DNA of 64,000 bases, from positions 8,404 to 72,403 of the forward strand of contig CAZWVT010000005.1 in NCBI GenBank assembly GCA_964636665.1. Reading direction: 5' to 3'. This DNA comes from JAAYLC01 sp964636665 (lineage in GTDB: Bacteria > Bacteroidota > Bacteroidia > Flavobacteriales > Flavobacteriaceae). The position numbers were made by a program, and so were the translations under genes. Below, in pieces: positions 44,718-52,921 of the stretch; the stretch's first letter is position 1, and each line of letters opens with the position of its first letter. The notes below the pieces were generated by a model, which ran no database searches, was not told where the DNA came from, and saw only the letters and a list, made by a program, of their open reading frames with translations.

Positions 44718-44772
44718 ATCCTTGTTTAATCCCTACAATTGGTTTTTTATACAAGGATTTTCCTTTTTTATA
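44718..44772 (+). terminator. Probable terminator after fabD
   Basis: ATCCTTGT at 44718-44725 pairs with ACAAGGAT at 44751-44758 (8 bp, 25-nt loop), followed by TTTTCCTTTTTT. Confidence 0.6.
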
Positions 44773-44870
44773 AAACACCCTCCGATTTTATCGAATCCGG
44801 GTAAAATATTATTTGTACTACTATGCAATTCAGAAGAAAATTGAATCTCCGGGAATAAGATGTATCAAAA

Positions 44871-44909
44871 CAAAAAAACTCCGAAAACAGCTGATTTTCG
44901 GAGTTTTTG
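44871..44909 (-). terminator. Strong bidirectional terminator between fabD and the small basic protein gene
   Basis: AAAAACTCCGAAAA at 44874-44887 and its complement at 44895-44908 form a perfect 14-bp stem with a 7-nt loop and T tracts on both strands. It lies about 20 nt past the stop of the 63-residue gene on the minus strand. Confidence 0.85.
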
Positions 44910-44927
44910 AAAGTTATTTTATTTTAA

Positions 44928-45119
44928 TTATCGGTCTATGCGGCAGTCGGAGCAATCTTTCACTTCTCCGTAATAAGTATCTCGATATTTGTGGATGGTT
45001 TTAAAAGGAATGGTCAAAAATGTTTTTTTAATATAAACTACATTTGTAGTCAACATTCCCATTTTTTCTGAATATCGTTTTTCTGTTTTTGTTTTTCGTT
45101 TCACTGAAACTAAATTCAT
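44928..45119 (-). CDS. Small basic hypothetical protein
   Basis: A 63-residue Lys/Arg-rich protein without signal peptide, ending in KDCSDCRIDR with a CxxC pair (C56, C59). Middle segment is GMLTTNVVYIKKTFLTIPFK. I recall similar short flavobacterial proteins but no named family. The ATG start, the strong terminator immediately downstream and isolation from other genes support a real, independently transcribed gene. The CxxC plus basic character could fit nucleic-acid or metal binding, which is speculation. Confidence 0.6.
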   Translation of the reverse strand: MNLVSVKRKTKTEKRYSEKMGMLTTNVVYIKKTFLTIPFKTIHKYRDTYYGEVKDCSDCRIDR

Positions 45120-45249
45120 AATATATTATTTGTAATTTACAATTTGTACAAAAAAACAAAAAACACTTTCCAATGCCAAAAAAAGAACGTTAAACCTTGT
45201 TTAAATGCGTTTATATTCAATATTTTACATTTAATCTTGTTTTCAGTGC

Positions 45250-46269
45250 TTAAATTTTTCTAATCTTTTTTTCCCATTTCCAAGCAGATTGCAATGCCTC
45301 CTCCATACTTCTTTCTGCTTTCCATCCCAACTCTTTATTGGCCTTTTGAGTATCGGCATAAACGGCAACGACATCGCCGGGGCGGCGTCCTACAATTTTA
45401 TAATTCAGTTTCACTCCCGTGGTTTCCTGAAAAGAATTAACGACTTCCAAAACCGAACTTCCTCGACCTGTTCCCAAATTGAACACTTCATAATTTGAAG
45501 TGTTTTTATTATTCAATAAACGCTGAAGCGCCACAACATGAGCTTTTGCCAAATCGACTACGTGAATGTAATCTCGGATACAACTTCCGTCTTCTGTATC
45601 GTAATCATCTCCAAAAACAGACAAAACATCCCGTATGCCGGCAGCTGTTTGAGTGATAAATGGGACGAGATTCTGAGGAACACCGATGGGCAATTCTCCT
45701 ATTTCTGCTGTTTCGTGTGCACCAATCGGATTAAAATATCTTAAGGCTATTGTTTTTAAATTAGAAACCGCGCAAGTGTCCCGTAGAATTTCTTCACTTA
45801 TTTGCTTCGTATTTCCATAAGGTGAAGTCGCTTCTTTTACCGGAGCGGATTCTGTAATCGGCAACAAATCCGGCTCCCCATAGACTGTACAAGACGAACT
45901 GAATATAAAATTTTTAATTTCTTGATTTTCACATTCTTGCAGCAAATAAACCAATGTATGCAGGTTGTTTTCATAATACAATAATGGGTTTCTTACACTT
46001 TCTTCTACGGCTTTGCTCGCAGCAAAATGAATGATTCCTTCGATTTCTTTATTTTCTCTAAAAAAATCAGTTACGTCGTTTTTTACTCGCAAATCAAATT
46101 TTTCAAACTGAATCCGCGTATCTGTTATTTTTTCGATTCGTTGCAATACATCCAGCGAGGAATTAGATAGATTGTCAATGATAACCGGTTTAAATCCGGC
46201 ATTGATAAGTTCCACTACAGTATGAGAGCCTATATAGCCTAAACCGCCGGTAACTAAAATTTTTTTCAT
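45250..46269 (-). CDS. galE: UDP-glucose 4-epimerase
   Basis: It interconverts UDP-glucose and UDP-galactose (or the N-acetyl forms). An extended SDR: NAD motif GGLGYIGSH at the N-terminus, SSSCTVYG with the catalytic Ser/Thr region, and SPYGNTKQ giving Tyr and Lys. 339 residues, and AERSMEEALQSAWKWEKK closes the chain as in GalE. It lies 30 nt downstream of the DegT-type aminotransferase on the same strand, forming a nucleotide-sugar operon. Confidence 0.94.
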   Translation of the reverse strand: MKKILVTGGLGYIGSHTVVELINAGFKPVIIDNLSNSSLDVLQRIEKITDTRIQFEKFDLRVKNDVTDFFRENKEIEGIIHFAASKAVEESVRNPLLYYENNLHTLVYLLQECENQEIKNFIFSSSCTVYGEPDLLPITESAPVKEATSPYGNTKQISEEILRDTCAVSNLKTIALRYFNPIGAHETAEIGELPIGVPQNLVPFITQTAAGIRDVLSVFGDDYDTEDGSCIRDYIHVVDLAKAHVVALQRLLNNKNTSNYEVFNLGTGRGSSVLEVVNSFQETTGVKLNYKIVGRRPGDVVAVYADTQKANKELGWKAERSMEEALQSAWKWEKKIRKI

Positions 46270-46299
46270 GATTTATGATTTTTCTGGTTGGTTGATTTG

Positions 46300-47457
46300 T
46301 TATTGATTGATGTATCTTAATACGGTATTAGTTATAAAATCAATTTGTTCGTCATCCAGTTCTGTATGCATCGGAAGTGAAATAACTTCGTCGACTAATT
46401 GATTGGTAACTGGAAAATCTTTTTCACTGTAACGTGTATCTTGATAAGCTTTTTGCAAATGCAGCGGAATGGGATAATACACACCGCAAGGAATTCCTTT
46501 TTCGGTTAAATATTTCACCAATCCATCGCGATCAATTCCGTGAAGTCTTAATGTGTATTGATGAAATACGTGTGTATTGCAATCGCTATAATTTTGCGCA
46601 TCGCAGGCTGTACAATAATTCGGAGTGGTGATTTTTTCATTTCCGGCAAAGGCGTTCGTATATTTTTGTGCCGCCTGTCTTCTAGCTTCGTTATACGCAT
46701 CCAAATGCTTGAGTTTAGCTTTAAGAACTACTGCCTGAATAGAATCCAATCGGCTGTTTACGCCAACTACGTCGTGATAATAACGTTTGTACATTCCGTG
46801 ATTGACAATTCCTCTTAATGTATGTGCGAGTTCATCATCATTGGTAAAAATAGCACCACCATCACCATAGCAGCCTAAATTCTTTGAAGGAAAAAACGAA
46901 GTAGCTCCAACATGCCCGATTGCTCCGGTTTTCTTTGTGCTTCCATCTTTAAAAATATAATCCGCGCCGATTGCTTGGGCATTGTCTTCTATTATATATA
47001 AATTATGTTCTTCGGCAATTTTCGCGAGTTCCTCCATATCGGCAGCTTGACCAAATAAATGTACAGGAACTATTGCTTTAGTTTTCGGTGTAATTGCTTT
47101 TCTGACAGCCTCGGTATCAATATTAAAAGTTACCGGATCTACATCTACCAACACCGGTGTCAACTGAAGCAGGGCGATAACTTCAACTGTTGCTGCAAAA
47201 GTAAAATCAGCAGTAATTACTTCATCTCCCGGTTTAAGGCCCAATCCCATCATTGCAATTTGAAGTGCATCCGTACCGTTAGCGCATGGAATCACGTGTT
47301 TTACGCCCAAATAATCCTCCAATTCCTTTTGAAATTCATGAACGGCAGGTCCATTAATAAAAGAAGTAGATTCAATCACTTGTCGGATTCCGGAATCTAC
47401 TTCGTCTTTGATTTTTTCATATTGCCCTTTGAGGTCAACCATTTGAATTTTCTTCAT
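46300..47457 (-). CDS. DegT/DnrJ/EryC1/StrS-type sugar aminotransferase
   Basis: A PLP-dependent aminotransferase acting on a keto-sugar nucleotide, 385 residues. The cofactor-binding ANGTDALQIA loop, IIEDNAQAIGA with the ring-stacking Asp, and the Schiff-base Lys (K192) in FFPSKNLGCYGDGG are all present. An unusual segment around residues 285-300 contains four cysteines (NYCTACDAQNYSDC) just before THVFHQYT. Product could be an amino sugar for LPS or glycoprotein. It precedes galE and is divergent from the Kdo transferase. Confidence 0.93.
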   Translation of the reverse strand: MKKIQMVDLKGQYEKIKDEVDSGIRQVIESTSFINGPAVHEFQKELEDYLGVKHVIPCANGTDALQIAMMGLGLKPGDEVITADFTFAATVEVIALLQLTPVLVDVDPVTFNIDTEAVRKAITPKTKAIVPVHLFGQAADMEELAKIAEEHNLYIIEDNAQAIGADYIFKDGSTKKTGAIGHVGATSFFPSKNLGCYGDGGAIFTNDDELAHTLRGIVNHGMYKRYYHDVVGVNSRLDSIQAVVLKAKLKHLDAYNEARRQAAQKYTNAFAGNEKITTPNYCTACDAQNYSDCNTHVFHQYTLRLHGIDRDGLVKYLTEKGIPCGVYYPIPLHLQKAYQDTRYSEKDFPVTNQLVDEVISLPMHTELDDEQIDFITNTVLRYINQ

Positions 47458-47561
47458 AGCTCAATTATTAACGCTGTAAAAATACAAAAAGAGAATCGTT
47501 GCGGTGTGTAATTTCGGAGTTTGTAAATTCATTTTACGTAATTTTACCATATTTTATTAGC

Positions 47562-48812
47562 ATGAAAACCTTTTATGACCTCCTTATCGGACTCGTTACT
47601 GTTACATTAAAGTTTAGCGCTTTGTTTAACAAGAAGTTGGCTGTTTTTATAAAAGGTCGAAAAAATATTTTTGACATATTGACTTCAAAAATTAGCGATA
47701 ACGATAAAGTTATTTGGTTTCACTGTGCTTCTTTAGGAGAATTTGAACAAGCTGTTCCGGTGATTGAAAAAACAAAAAAACTGTATCCTTTCCATAAGAT
47801 TCTCATCACCTTTTTTTCTCCTTCGGGTTATGAAATAAAAAAAAATACGCCTCTTGCCGATATTGTTGTTTACCTTCCGATGGACACCAAGAAAAATGTC
47901 CGAAAATTTTTAATACACGCACATCCGGATATGGTATTTTTCGTTAAATATGAATTTTGGCCGAATTATTTATACCGTTTGAAAGAACTTCAAATTCCTA
48001 CTTTTCTAATTTCTGGAATCTTCAGAAAAAATCAATTGTTTTTTAATAATTACGGCAAGTTTATGAGAAAGGCGCTTGATGCTTTTACTTATTTTTTTGT
48101 GCAAAATTCAGAATCATTGCATCTGATTCATTCACTCGGTTATGAGAATGCAACAATTAGTGGAGATACACGATTTGACCGAGTTTCCCATCAATTGGAA
48201 CAAGACAATTTTGTTGCAGGAATTGAAGATTTCACAAAAAACAAAACCTGTATCGTTTGTGGAAGTACTTGGCCGGAAGATGAAAAACTCTTATTAAATT
48301 TTATAAATAATGCTCCGGAAACACTGTGTTTTATTATCGCTCCACATAAAATAAATACAGAAAAAATTCGGGAGTTTAGAAATCAATTAACCAAAAAATC
48401 TGTTCTTTATTCGGGTGCAACAGAAGAAACCCAACTTCAAGAATTTCAGATTCTCATTATTGACAGCATCGGCTTATTGAGTAAGTTATATGCTTATGCG
48501 GATATTGCTTATGTTGGCGGCGCTGCAGGAAATACCGGATTACATAATATTTTGGAACCTGCCACTTTTGGAGTTCCGATTGTAATAGGAAAAAATTACG
48601 AGAAGTTCCCCGAAGCCACAGAATTATTAGAAAAAGGAAGTTTATTTTCAGTTGCAACTCCCGAAGAAACTTCGGTGATTCTGGAGAAATTAACTTATGA
48701 GATTCCTTTTCGTAAGCAGGCAAGTGACATTTCACGGAATTACATCAAAGAAAATAAAGGAGCAACTGGAAAAATCACAGAATATTTAAAACAATATTTC
48801 CCCGATTTGTAA
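47562..48812 (+). CDS. waaA: 3-deoxy-D-manno-octulosonic acid transferase
   Basis: It adds Kdo to lipid A precursor at the cytoplasmic face of the inner membrane. A GT-B glycosyltransferase with one N-terminal helix, the family motif HCASLGEFEQA near residue 60, FFSPSGYEI, and VGGAAGNTGLHNILEPA in the C-terminal donor domain. Start ATG 47562 gives 416 residues, the usual size; the longer frame begins with TTG at 47499. Its stop abuts the converging S24 gene stop. Confidence 0.94.
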   Translation: MKTFYDLLIGLVTVTLKFSALFNKKLAVFIKGRKNIFDILTSKISDNDKVIWFHCASLGEFEQAVPVIEKTKKLYPFHKILITFFSPSGYEIKKNTPLADIVVYLPMDTKKNVRKFLIHAHPDMVFFVKYEFWPNYLYRLKELQIPTFLISGIFRKNQLFFNNYGKFMRKALDAFTYFFVQNSESLHLIHSLGYENATISGDTRFDRVSHQLEQDNFVAGIEDFTKNKTCIVCGSTWPEDEKLLLNFINNAPETLCFIIAPHKINTEKIREFRNQLTKKSVLYSGATEETQLQEFQILIIDSIGLLSKLYAYADIAYVGGAAGNTGLHNILEPATFGVPIVIGKNYEKFPEATELLEKGSLFSVATPEETSVILEKLTYEIPFRKQASDISRNYIKENKGATGKITEYLKQYFPDL

Positions 48813-49571
48813 TCATTCTTTCTTATTCAATTGCTTTAGTTGCATTTTTAAGTCATCCATAGAAGCTTGCAATTGTCTTAACAAGCTGTTTTCTGACGGG
48901 TCTTCGATTCCAAAAGTCAATTTGCTATTTACCTGCCACAATTCTTGGATTTCCGAAATTTTTACCTCGATGGGCGAATAATCCGGATTCACCGATATCA
49001 ACCGAATAGCATCCGGTTTATTTGTAATTTGCTGTAATTTCTTAACCAACACAGAATCTTTCAGCACCACGACATAAATTCGATTGTTTGAAATCTCTGA
49101 AACAGATGAAATAGATTTTCCCAATACCCAATCTTCGGGATGAATTACCGGAAACATGGAATCTCCTTCCACTTGGAATCCGCGATAAGTGGCATTTCTG
49201 AATTGCGGTAAAGGGATATTGAATTTCGGCAAAGATTGATACCAATCTGAATCCTGAACATTGTGCGGATATCCTGCAGCAGCTTTTTGATTGACCAAAA
49301 CCATTTTTTCTTCTCCCTCCGAATCCAAAATAATAACTTTTGGAGTTACAGAATTTGTTTCCTTCTTAAGAAATTTTTCATTGCTTTTCCCAAATATCCA
49401 TAAAGGATTGATGCTAAATTTATCCATTAAGGTTGCAACTACGGCACCGCTTATTTTTGTCCTCCTGCGTTCGATATCGGCAGTTGTGGTTCCGATATTT
49501 AATAATTTTGCAAATGCTTGCTGTGTATAATTAAGGCTTTCTCTAATTTCTTTAAACCGTTGAGCTTCCAT
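48813..49571 (-). CDS. LexA-like S24 peptidase repressor with XRE-type HTH
   Basis: A 252-residue regulator. Residues about 1-60 are a helix-turn-helix of the XRE type (YTQQAFAKLLNIGTTTADIERRR). Residues about 90-220 are a LexA/UmuD-like S24 domain: a candidate self-cleavage Ala-Gly at 99-100 in KAAAGYP, the nucleophile Ser 138 in VEGDSMFP, and the general-base Lys about 177 in VLVKKL. A short coiled-coil tail follows. So it may undergo activated self-cleavage in response to DNA damage. Its own promoter carries two matched dyads. The lipoprotein gene diverges from it. Confidence 0.92.
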   Translation of the reverse strand: MEAQRFKEIRESLNYTQQAFAKLLNIGTTTADIERRRTKISGAVVATLMDKFSINPLWIFGKSNEKFLKKETNSVTPKVIILDSEGEEKMVLVNQKAAAGYPHNVQDSDWYQSLPKFNIPLPQFRNATYRGFQVEGDSMFPVIHPEDWVLGKSISSVSEISNNRIYVVVLKDSVLVKKLQQITNKPDAIRLISVNPDYSPIEVKISEIQELWQVNSKLTFGIEDPSENSLLRQLQASMDDLKMQLKQLNKKE

Positions 49572-49593
49572 AATTTTTGTTTTTCAAGATGGA

Positions 49594-49624
49594 TAAAGAT
49601 AGTCCTTAATTGGAATATATCCAA
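49594..49624 (-). promoter_or_regulatory. Promoter of the S24 repressor gene
   Basis: On the minus strand TTG (49624-49622), 20 nt and TATCTTTA (49601-49594) fit the Bacteroidetes consensus. The -33 is the outer edge of operator 1. Leader to the ATG is about 20 nt. Confidence 0.7.
49610..49624. promoter_or_regulatory. Operator 1: palindrome TTGGA-N5-TCCAA
   Basis: TTGGAATATATCCAA is a near-perfect 15-bp palindrome (perfect 5-bp arms, 5-nt centre) that covers the -33 of the S24 gene. A bound dimer would block polymerase. Confidence 0.65.
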
Positions 49625-49634
49625 TAATAAATTA

Positions 49635-49645
49635 GGATTAATTCC
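49635..49645. promoter_or_regulatory. Operator 2: GGA-N5-TCC
   Basis: GGATTAATTCC shares the GGA-N5-TCC core of operator 1 and is centred 23 bp from it, about two helical turns, so both would face the same side of DNA. Confidence 0.55.
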
Positions 49646-49727
49646 CAGTAAAAGTTTGAATGCAGTTACATTTCCAATTGCTTTTTTATTTATCTTCGTT
49701 TAATAGTAATCACCAAAAATCCAACCA

Positions 49728-49961
49728 ATGAAAAAACGAATCCTCTTATTTGCAACAGCTTCCATACTGATTATTGCTATTTCATCTTGCAGAGAAACTA
49801 AAAAAGAAGGTCCTATTGAAATAGAAGTCAACGAAGAAGAACTCCATCAATCAACTAGAGAAGCTTTGGATGAAATGGAAAGAAGTCTTGAAAAAGCAGG
49901 AGAAAGAATTGAAGAAGCAGCTGAAGATGTGGAACGAGAAATTCACGATGCAACGCATTAA
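49728..49961 (+). CDS. Small coiled-coil lipoprotein
   Basis: A 77-residue lipoprotein: Lys/Arg start, hydrophobic core and lipobox IAISSC (C21). The mature 56 residues are highly charged, with Glu-rich heptads (LDEMERSLEKAGERIEEAAE) predicting one long amphipathic coiled coil, similar in style to Lpp or entericidin-size envelope lipoproteins. Function unknown. It diverges from the S24 repressor gene across a 156-nt region that holds the two operators. A -7-like TATCTTCG lies at 49691-49698. A terminator follows. Confidence 0.8.
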   Translation: MKKRILLFATASILIIAISSCRETKKEGPIEIEVNEEELHQSTREALDEMERSLEKAGERIEEAAEDVEREIHDATH

Positions 49962-49994
49962 ATTTATTTATATTCAGACTGATAATTAACTTTT

Positions 49995-50033
49995 AAAAAG
50001 CCTTTTTCAGTCAATTTTAGAAAAAGGTTTTTT
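49995..50033 (+). terminator. Terminator after the small lipoprotein gene
   Basis: CCTTTTTC at 50001-50008 pairs with GAAAAAGG at 50020-50027, extended by A-T pairs, ending in a T run to 50033. Confidence 0.75.
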
Positions 50034-50046
50034 AATTGATTCATCC

Positions 50047-51060
50047 TTAAAAAATATTCACTTCAGGTTCTATGTGGATTTGTGCAAATTTCCATACTTT
50101 TTCCTGAATAAGATGCGCCAGTCCCAAAATTTCTTTTCCGGTGGCATTTCCATAATTGACCAACACCAACGCCTGATTTTTGTGTACTCCGGCATCACCG
50201 ATTTTTTTTCCTTTAAATCCGGCTTTTTCTATCAACCATCCGGCGGGAATTTTATATTCAGAAGTAGATACTTTATAAAAAGGAGCTTCGGGAAACTTTT
50301 GAATAAATACCTGAAAAGTTTTATCATCTACAATGGGATTTTTAAAAAAACTTCCGCTGTTTCCAAGTACTTTGGGATCGGGCAATTTAGACTGTCGAAT
50401 GAAAATTACTGCTTCAGAAACATCTCTTAATTTAGGTTGGACAATGTTTCTTTCATCCAAAACTTGTTGAATAGCTCCGTACGCAGTATTAATTCGATGA
50501 TTTGTGGTGGTTAATCGAAAAGTCACATCCGTAATTACGTAAGTATCTTTTAATTCATTTTTAAAAATCGAATTGCGATAGGCAAATTGCATTTCATTTT
50601 TATTAAACACCCGTATTTCTCCGGTTTTTCTATGAACAGCCGTACAACTTTCAAAAACATTGACAAGTTCCACACCATAAGCACCAATATTTTGAATCGG
50701 TGCCGTTCCGACATTTCCGGGAATCAGAGAAAGATTTTCTACTCCTCCAAAATTATTTTCAATAGCATAGAGTACAAATTCATGCCAAATTTCTCCGCCA
50801 CCGACTTTTACCAAAACAAAAGAATCGTCTTGTTGTAAAATTTCGCGTCCTTTAATATCGATATGAATAACAAGAGCATCAATATCTGAAGTCAACAACA
50901 TATTACTGCCACCACCAAGAATAAATAAACGTTCGTGAAGATTGCTTTTTAAAGCTTTTTTTAAACTCTCAACAGTTTTCACACTGATAAAATATCGTGC
51001 TTTAACATCAATCCCGAACGTGTTGTAGTATCTTAAGGATTTATTTTCCTCAACTTGCAT
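50047..51060 (-). CDS. murB: UDP-N-acetylenolpyruvoylglucosamine reductase
   Basis: NADPH- and FAD-dependent reduction of UDP-GlcNAc-enolpyruvate to UDP-MurNAc in peptidoglycan synthesis. The FAD-binding LHERLFILGGGSNMLLT lies in the first domain, with IPGNVGTAPIQNIGAYGVE and the catalytic-Ser region LGNSGSFFKNP later. 337 residues and the extra C-terminal segment make it type I. Its ATG overlaps the preceding aminotransferase stop by 1 nt (TGATG), so the two are coupled. Confidence 0.96.
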   Translation of the reverse strand: MQVEENKSLRYYNTFGIDVKARYFISVKTVESLKKALKSNLHERLFILGGGSNMLLTSDIDALVIHIDIKGREILQQDDSFVLVKVGGGEIWHEFVLYAIENNFGGVENLSLIPGNVGTAPIQNIGAYGVELVNVFESCTAVHRKTGEIRVFNKNEMQFAYRNSIFKNELKDTYVITDVTFRLTTTNHRINTAYGAIQQVLDERNIVQPKLRDVSEAVIFIRQSKLPDPKVLGNSGSFFKNPIVDDKTFQVFIQKFPEAPFYKVSTSEYKIPAGWLIEKAGFKGKKIGDAGVHKNQALVLVNYGNATGKEILGLAHLIQEKVWKFAQIHIEPEVNIF

Positions 51061-52250
51061 CAGTCCTTGTATTTAGAAAGTGCAATTTTTAATATTTCTA
51101 CAGCTCGTAAAAGACTTTCTTTTTTTAAAACATAGGCGATTCTTATTTGATTTATTCCAACTCCCGGGGTTGAATAAAATCCTGCTGCCGGTGCTACCAT
51201 AACGGTTTCTCCATTGTCGTCAAAGGATTCCAATAACCATTGTGCAAAATCATCGCTGTTTTTTACCGGAAGTTCCACAATGCAGTAAAAAGCACCTTTA
51301 GGCTCTCCCACTTTTACACCCGGAATTTCTTTTAAAGCATTTACAAGTGTGTTGCGTCGGTCTTGATATTCTTTTATAACCTCATCAAAATAAGACTGAG
51401 GAGTTTCTAAGGCTGCTTCACTGGCAATTTGTGCAAATGTCGGAGGACTTAATCGGGTTTGAGCAAATTTTAATGCTGTGCTGATTACTTGTTTGTTTCG
51501 AGACACCAAACATCCTATCCGAGCGCCACACATACTATAACGTTTGGATACGGAATCTACTATAATTCCGTAATCTGCCATACTTTCTTCCTCAAGAATG
51601 GAAAAGTGTTTTTTTTCGTCATACGTAAACTCTCTGTAAACTTCATCAGCTACTAAAAACAGGTTGTATTTTTTTACAATTTCAGCTAGGGTTTGAATTT
51701 CTTCTTTCGAATAAAGATAGCCTGTCGGATTTCCCGGATTGCAAATTAAAATGGCTTTGGTTCGCGGTGTAATCAGTTTTTCAAATTCCGAAATCGGTGG
51801 AAGTGCAAAATTGTCATCGATATTTGATATTACCGGAACAATAGTTACTCCTGCCGCTGTTGCAAATCCGTTGTAATTAGCATAAAAAGGTTCAGGAATA
51901 ATAATTTCGTCACCTGTATCTGCAATTGTTGACATTGCAAACAAAAGTGCTTCACTGCCACCTGTAGTAACAATAATATCTTTTGAAGTTACCGGAATGT
52001 TGTTTCTTTGATAATAATCTGCAATTTTTTTACGGTATTCTTCAGAACCTTCGGAACGGGTATATGCCAAAATCTCCAGATGGTGATTAGCTACAGCATC
52101 CATAGCTATTTCCGGAGATTTAATGTCCGGTTGTCCAATGTTAAGATGATATACAGTCTTTTTTTCTTTATAAGCTTTTTCGGCATAGGGAGCCAGTTTC
52201 CGAATAGGAGATTCGGGCATGTTTTTTCCTTTTTTTGATACAGATGGCAT
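51060..52250 (-). CDS. Class I/II PLP-dependent aminotransferase
   Basis: A 396-residue fold-type I aminotransferase of the aspartate-aminotransferase superfamily. NIGQPDIKSP near the start binds substrate, CNPGNPTG and LVADEVYREF are family hallmarks, and the Schiff-base Lys is in SVSKRYSMCGARIG. The specific amino acid pair cannot be assigned. Flavobacteria carry this gene next to murB. It is upstream of and coupled to murB. Confidence 0.94.
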   Translation of the reverse strand: MPSVSKKGKNMPESPIRKLAPYAEKAYKEKKTVYHLNIGQPDIKSPEIAMDAVANHHLEILAYTRSEGSEEYRKKIADYYQRNNIPVTSKDIIVTTGGSEALLFAMSTIADTGDEIIIPEPFYANYNGFATAAGVTIVPVISNIDDNFALPPISEFEKLITPRTKAILICNPGNPTGYLYSKEEIQTLAEIVKKYNLFLVADEVYREFTYDEKKHFSILEEESMADYGIIVDSVSKRYSMCGARIGCLVSRNKQVISTALKFAQTRLSPPTFAQIASEAALETPQSYFDEVIKEYQDRRNTLVNALKEIPGVKVGEPKGAFYCIVELPVKNSDDFAQWLLESFDDNGETVMVAPAAGFYSTPGVGINQIRIAYVLKKESLLRAVEILKIALSKYKD

Positions 52251-52344
52251 AACTTCCTAATTAAATAATGAGGGCAAAATTAACAATTTATTTATGTGAA
52301 ACAGCACCATCAAACAACATTCCCGTATCACCGTAATTTTTCAT

Positions 52345-52373
52345 AAAAAAACCGCTTTTGAGAGCGGTTTTTT
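52345..52373 (-). terminator. Terminator after the DUF1573 gene, bidirectional in shape
   Basis: AAAAAACCGCT and its complement AGCGGTTTTTT form an 11-bp stem (52346-52356 with 52363-52373) around a 6-nt loop. It lies about 30 nt past the DUF1573 stop. Confidence 0.85.
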
Positions 52374-52404
52374 ACAGAATTAAATTATGAAAAACTAATT
52401 TAAC

Positions 52405-52800
52405 TTAACTTTTCTCAAGTACGCTTGAAGGCTTGTTTTTCACTTCACCTGTAATTTTCAAGGCTTTCATAGACTCTTCAGCATTTGATATAACAGTGAT
52501 AGTACGACGAATCGGTCCCACGCGGTTGGTATCGTATTTAACTTCAATTGTACTGCTTTCTCCGGGAGCAATTGGTCCGGTTGGTCTTTTTGGAACCGTA
52601 CATCCACAACTTGATTTTACATCAGAGATAACCAAAGGTGCATCACCGGTATTGGTAAAATGAAATGTACGCAAGCCGTCATCACCTTTTATAATAGAAC
52701 CGTAATCGATGGTTTCCTCTTGAAATGTAATTTTTGCTTGCTGCGCCTGAATACTAATTCCAAAAAGTGCAACAAAGGCAAAAAGGATTAATTTCTTCAT
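52405..52800 (-). CDS. DUF1573 domain exported protein
   Basis: A 131-residue periplasmic or outer-envelope protein. The signal peptide covers residues 1-19 (ending IQAQ). One Ig-like DUF1573 domain follows, with the family signature FTNTGDAPLVISDVKSSCGC containing two Cys. Start ATG 52800 is used because the longer frame to 52842 runs through the promoter. Function unknown; these proteins are abundant in Bacteroidetes. It is divergent from valS. Confidence 0.92.
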   Translation of the reverse strand: MKKLILFAFVALFGISIQAQQAKITFQEETIDYGSIIKGDDGLRTFHFTNTGDAPLVISDVKSSCGCTVPKRPTGPIAPGESSTIEVKYDTNRVGPIRRTITVISNAEESMKALKITGEVKNKPSSVLEKS

Positions 52801-52822
52801 GATATTTAAATTTTTAATATTG

Positions 52823-52854
52823 CTAAAATAGAAAACTTTCAAATAATGAGCAAA
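52823..52854 (-). promoter_or_regulatory. Promoter of the DUF1573 gene
   Basis: On the minus strand TTTG (52854-52851), 20 nt and TATTTTAG (52830-52823) match the consensus apart from A for the third T. The spacing is ideal. Confidence 0.6.
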
Positions 52855-52891
52855 AGAAGTCTGCTACTTTTTATATAATTCAATATATAGC

Positions 52892-52899
52892 TACTTTTG
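52892..52899 (+). promoter_or_regulatory. -7 element of the valS promoter
   Basis: TACTTTTG matches TAnnTTTG and lies 22 nt before the ATG at 52922. The -33 is not recognisable. Confidence 0.5.
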
Positions 52900-52921
52900 C
52901 ACCCATTAAAACTATTTTTGT

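Noticed and set aside
44813..45004. 63-codon forward frame across the terminator near 44.9 kb
   Set aside because: It runs through a 14-bp terminator stem and is antisense to the better supported 63-residue gene.
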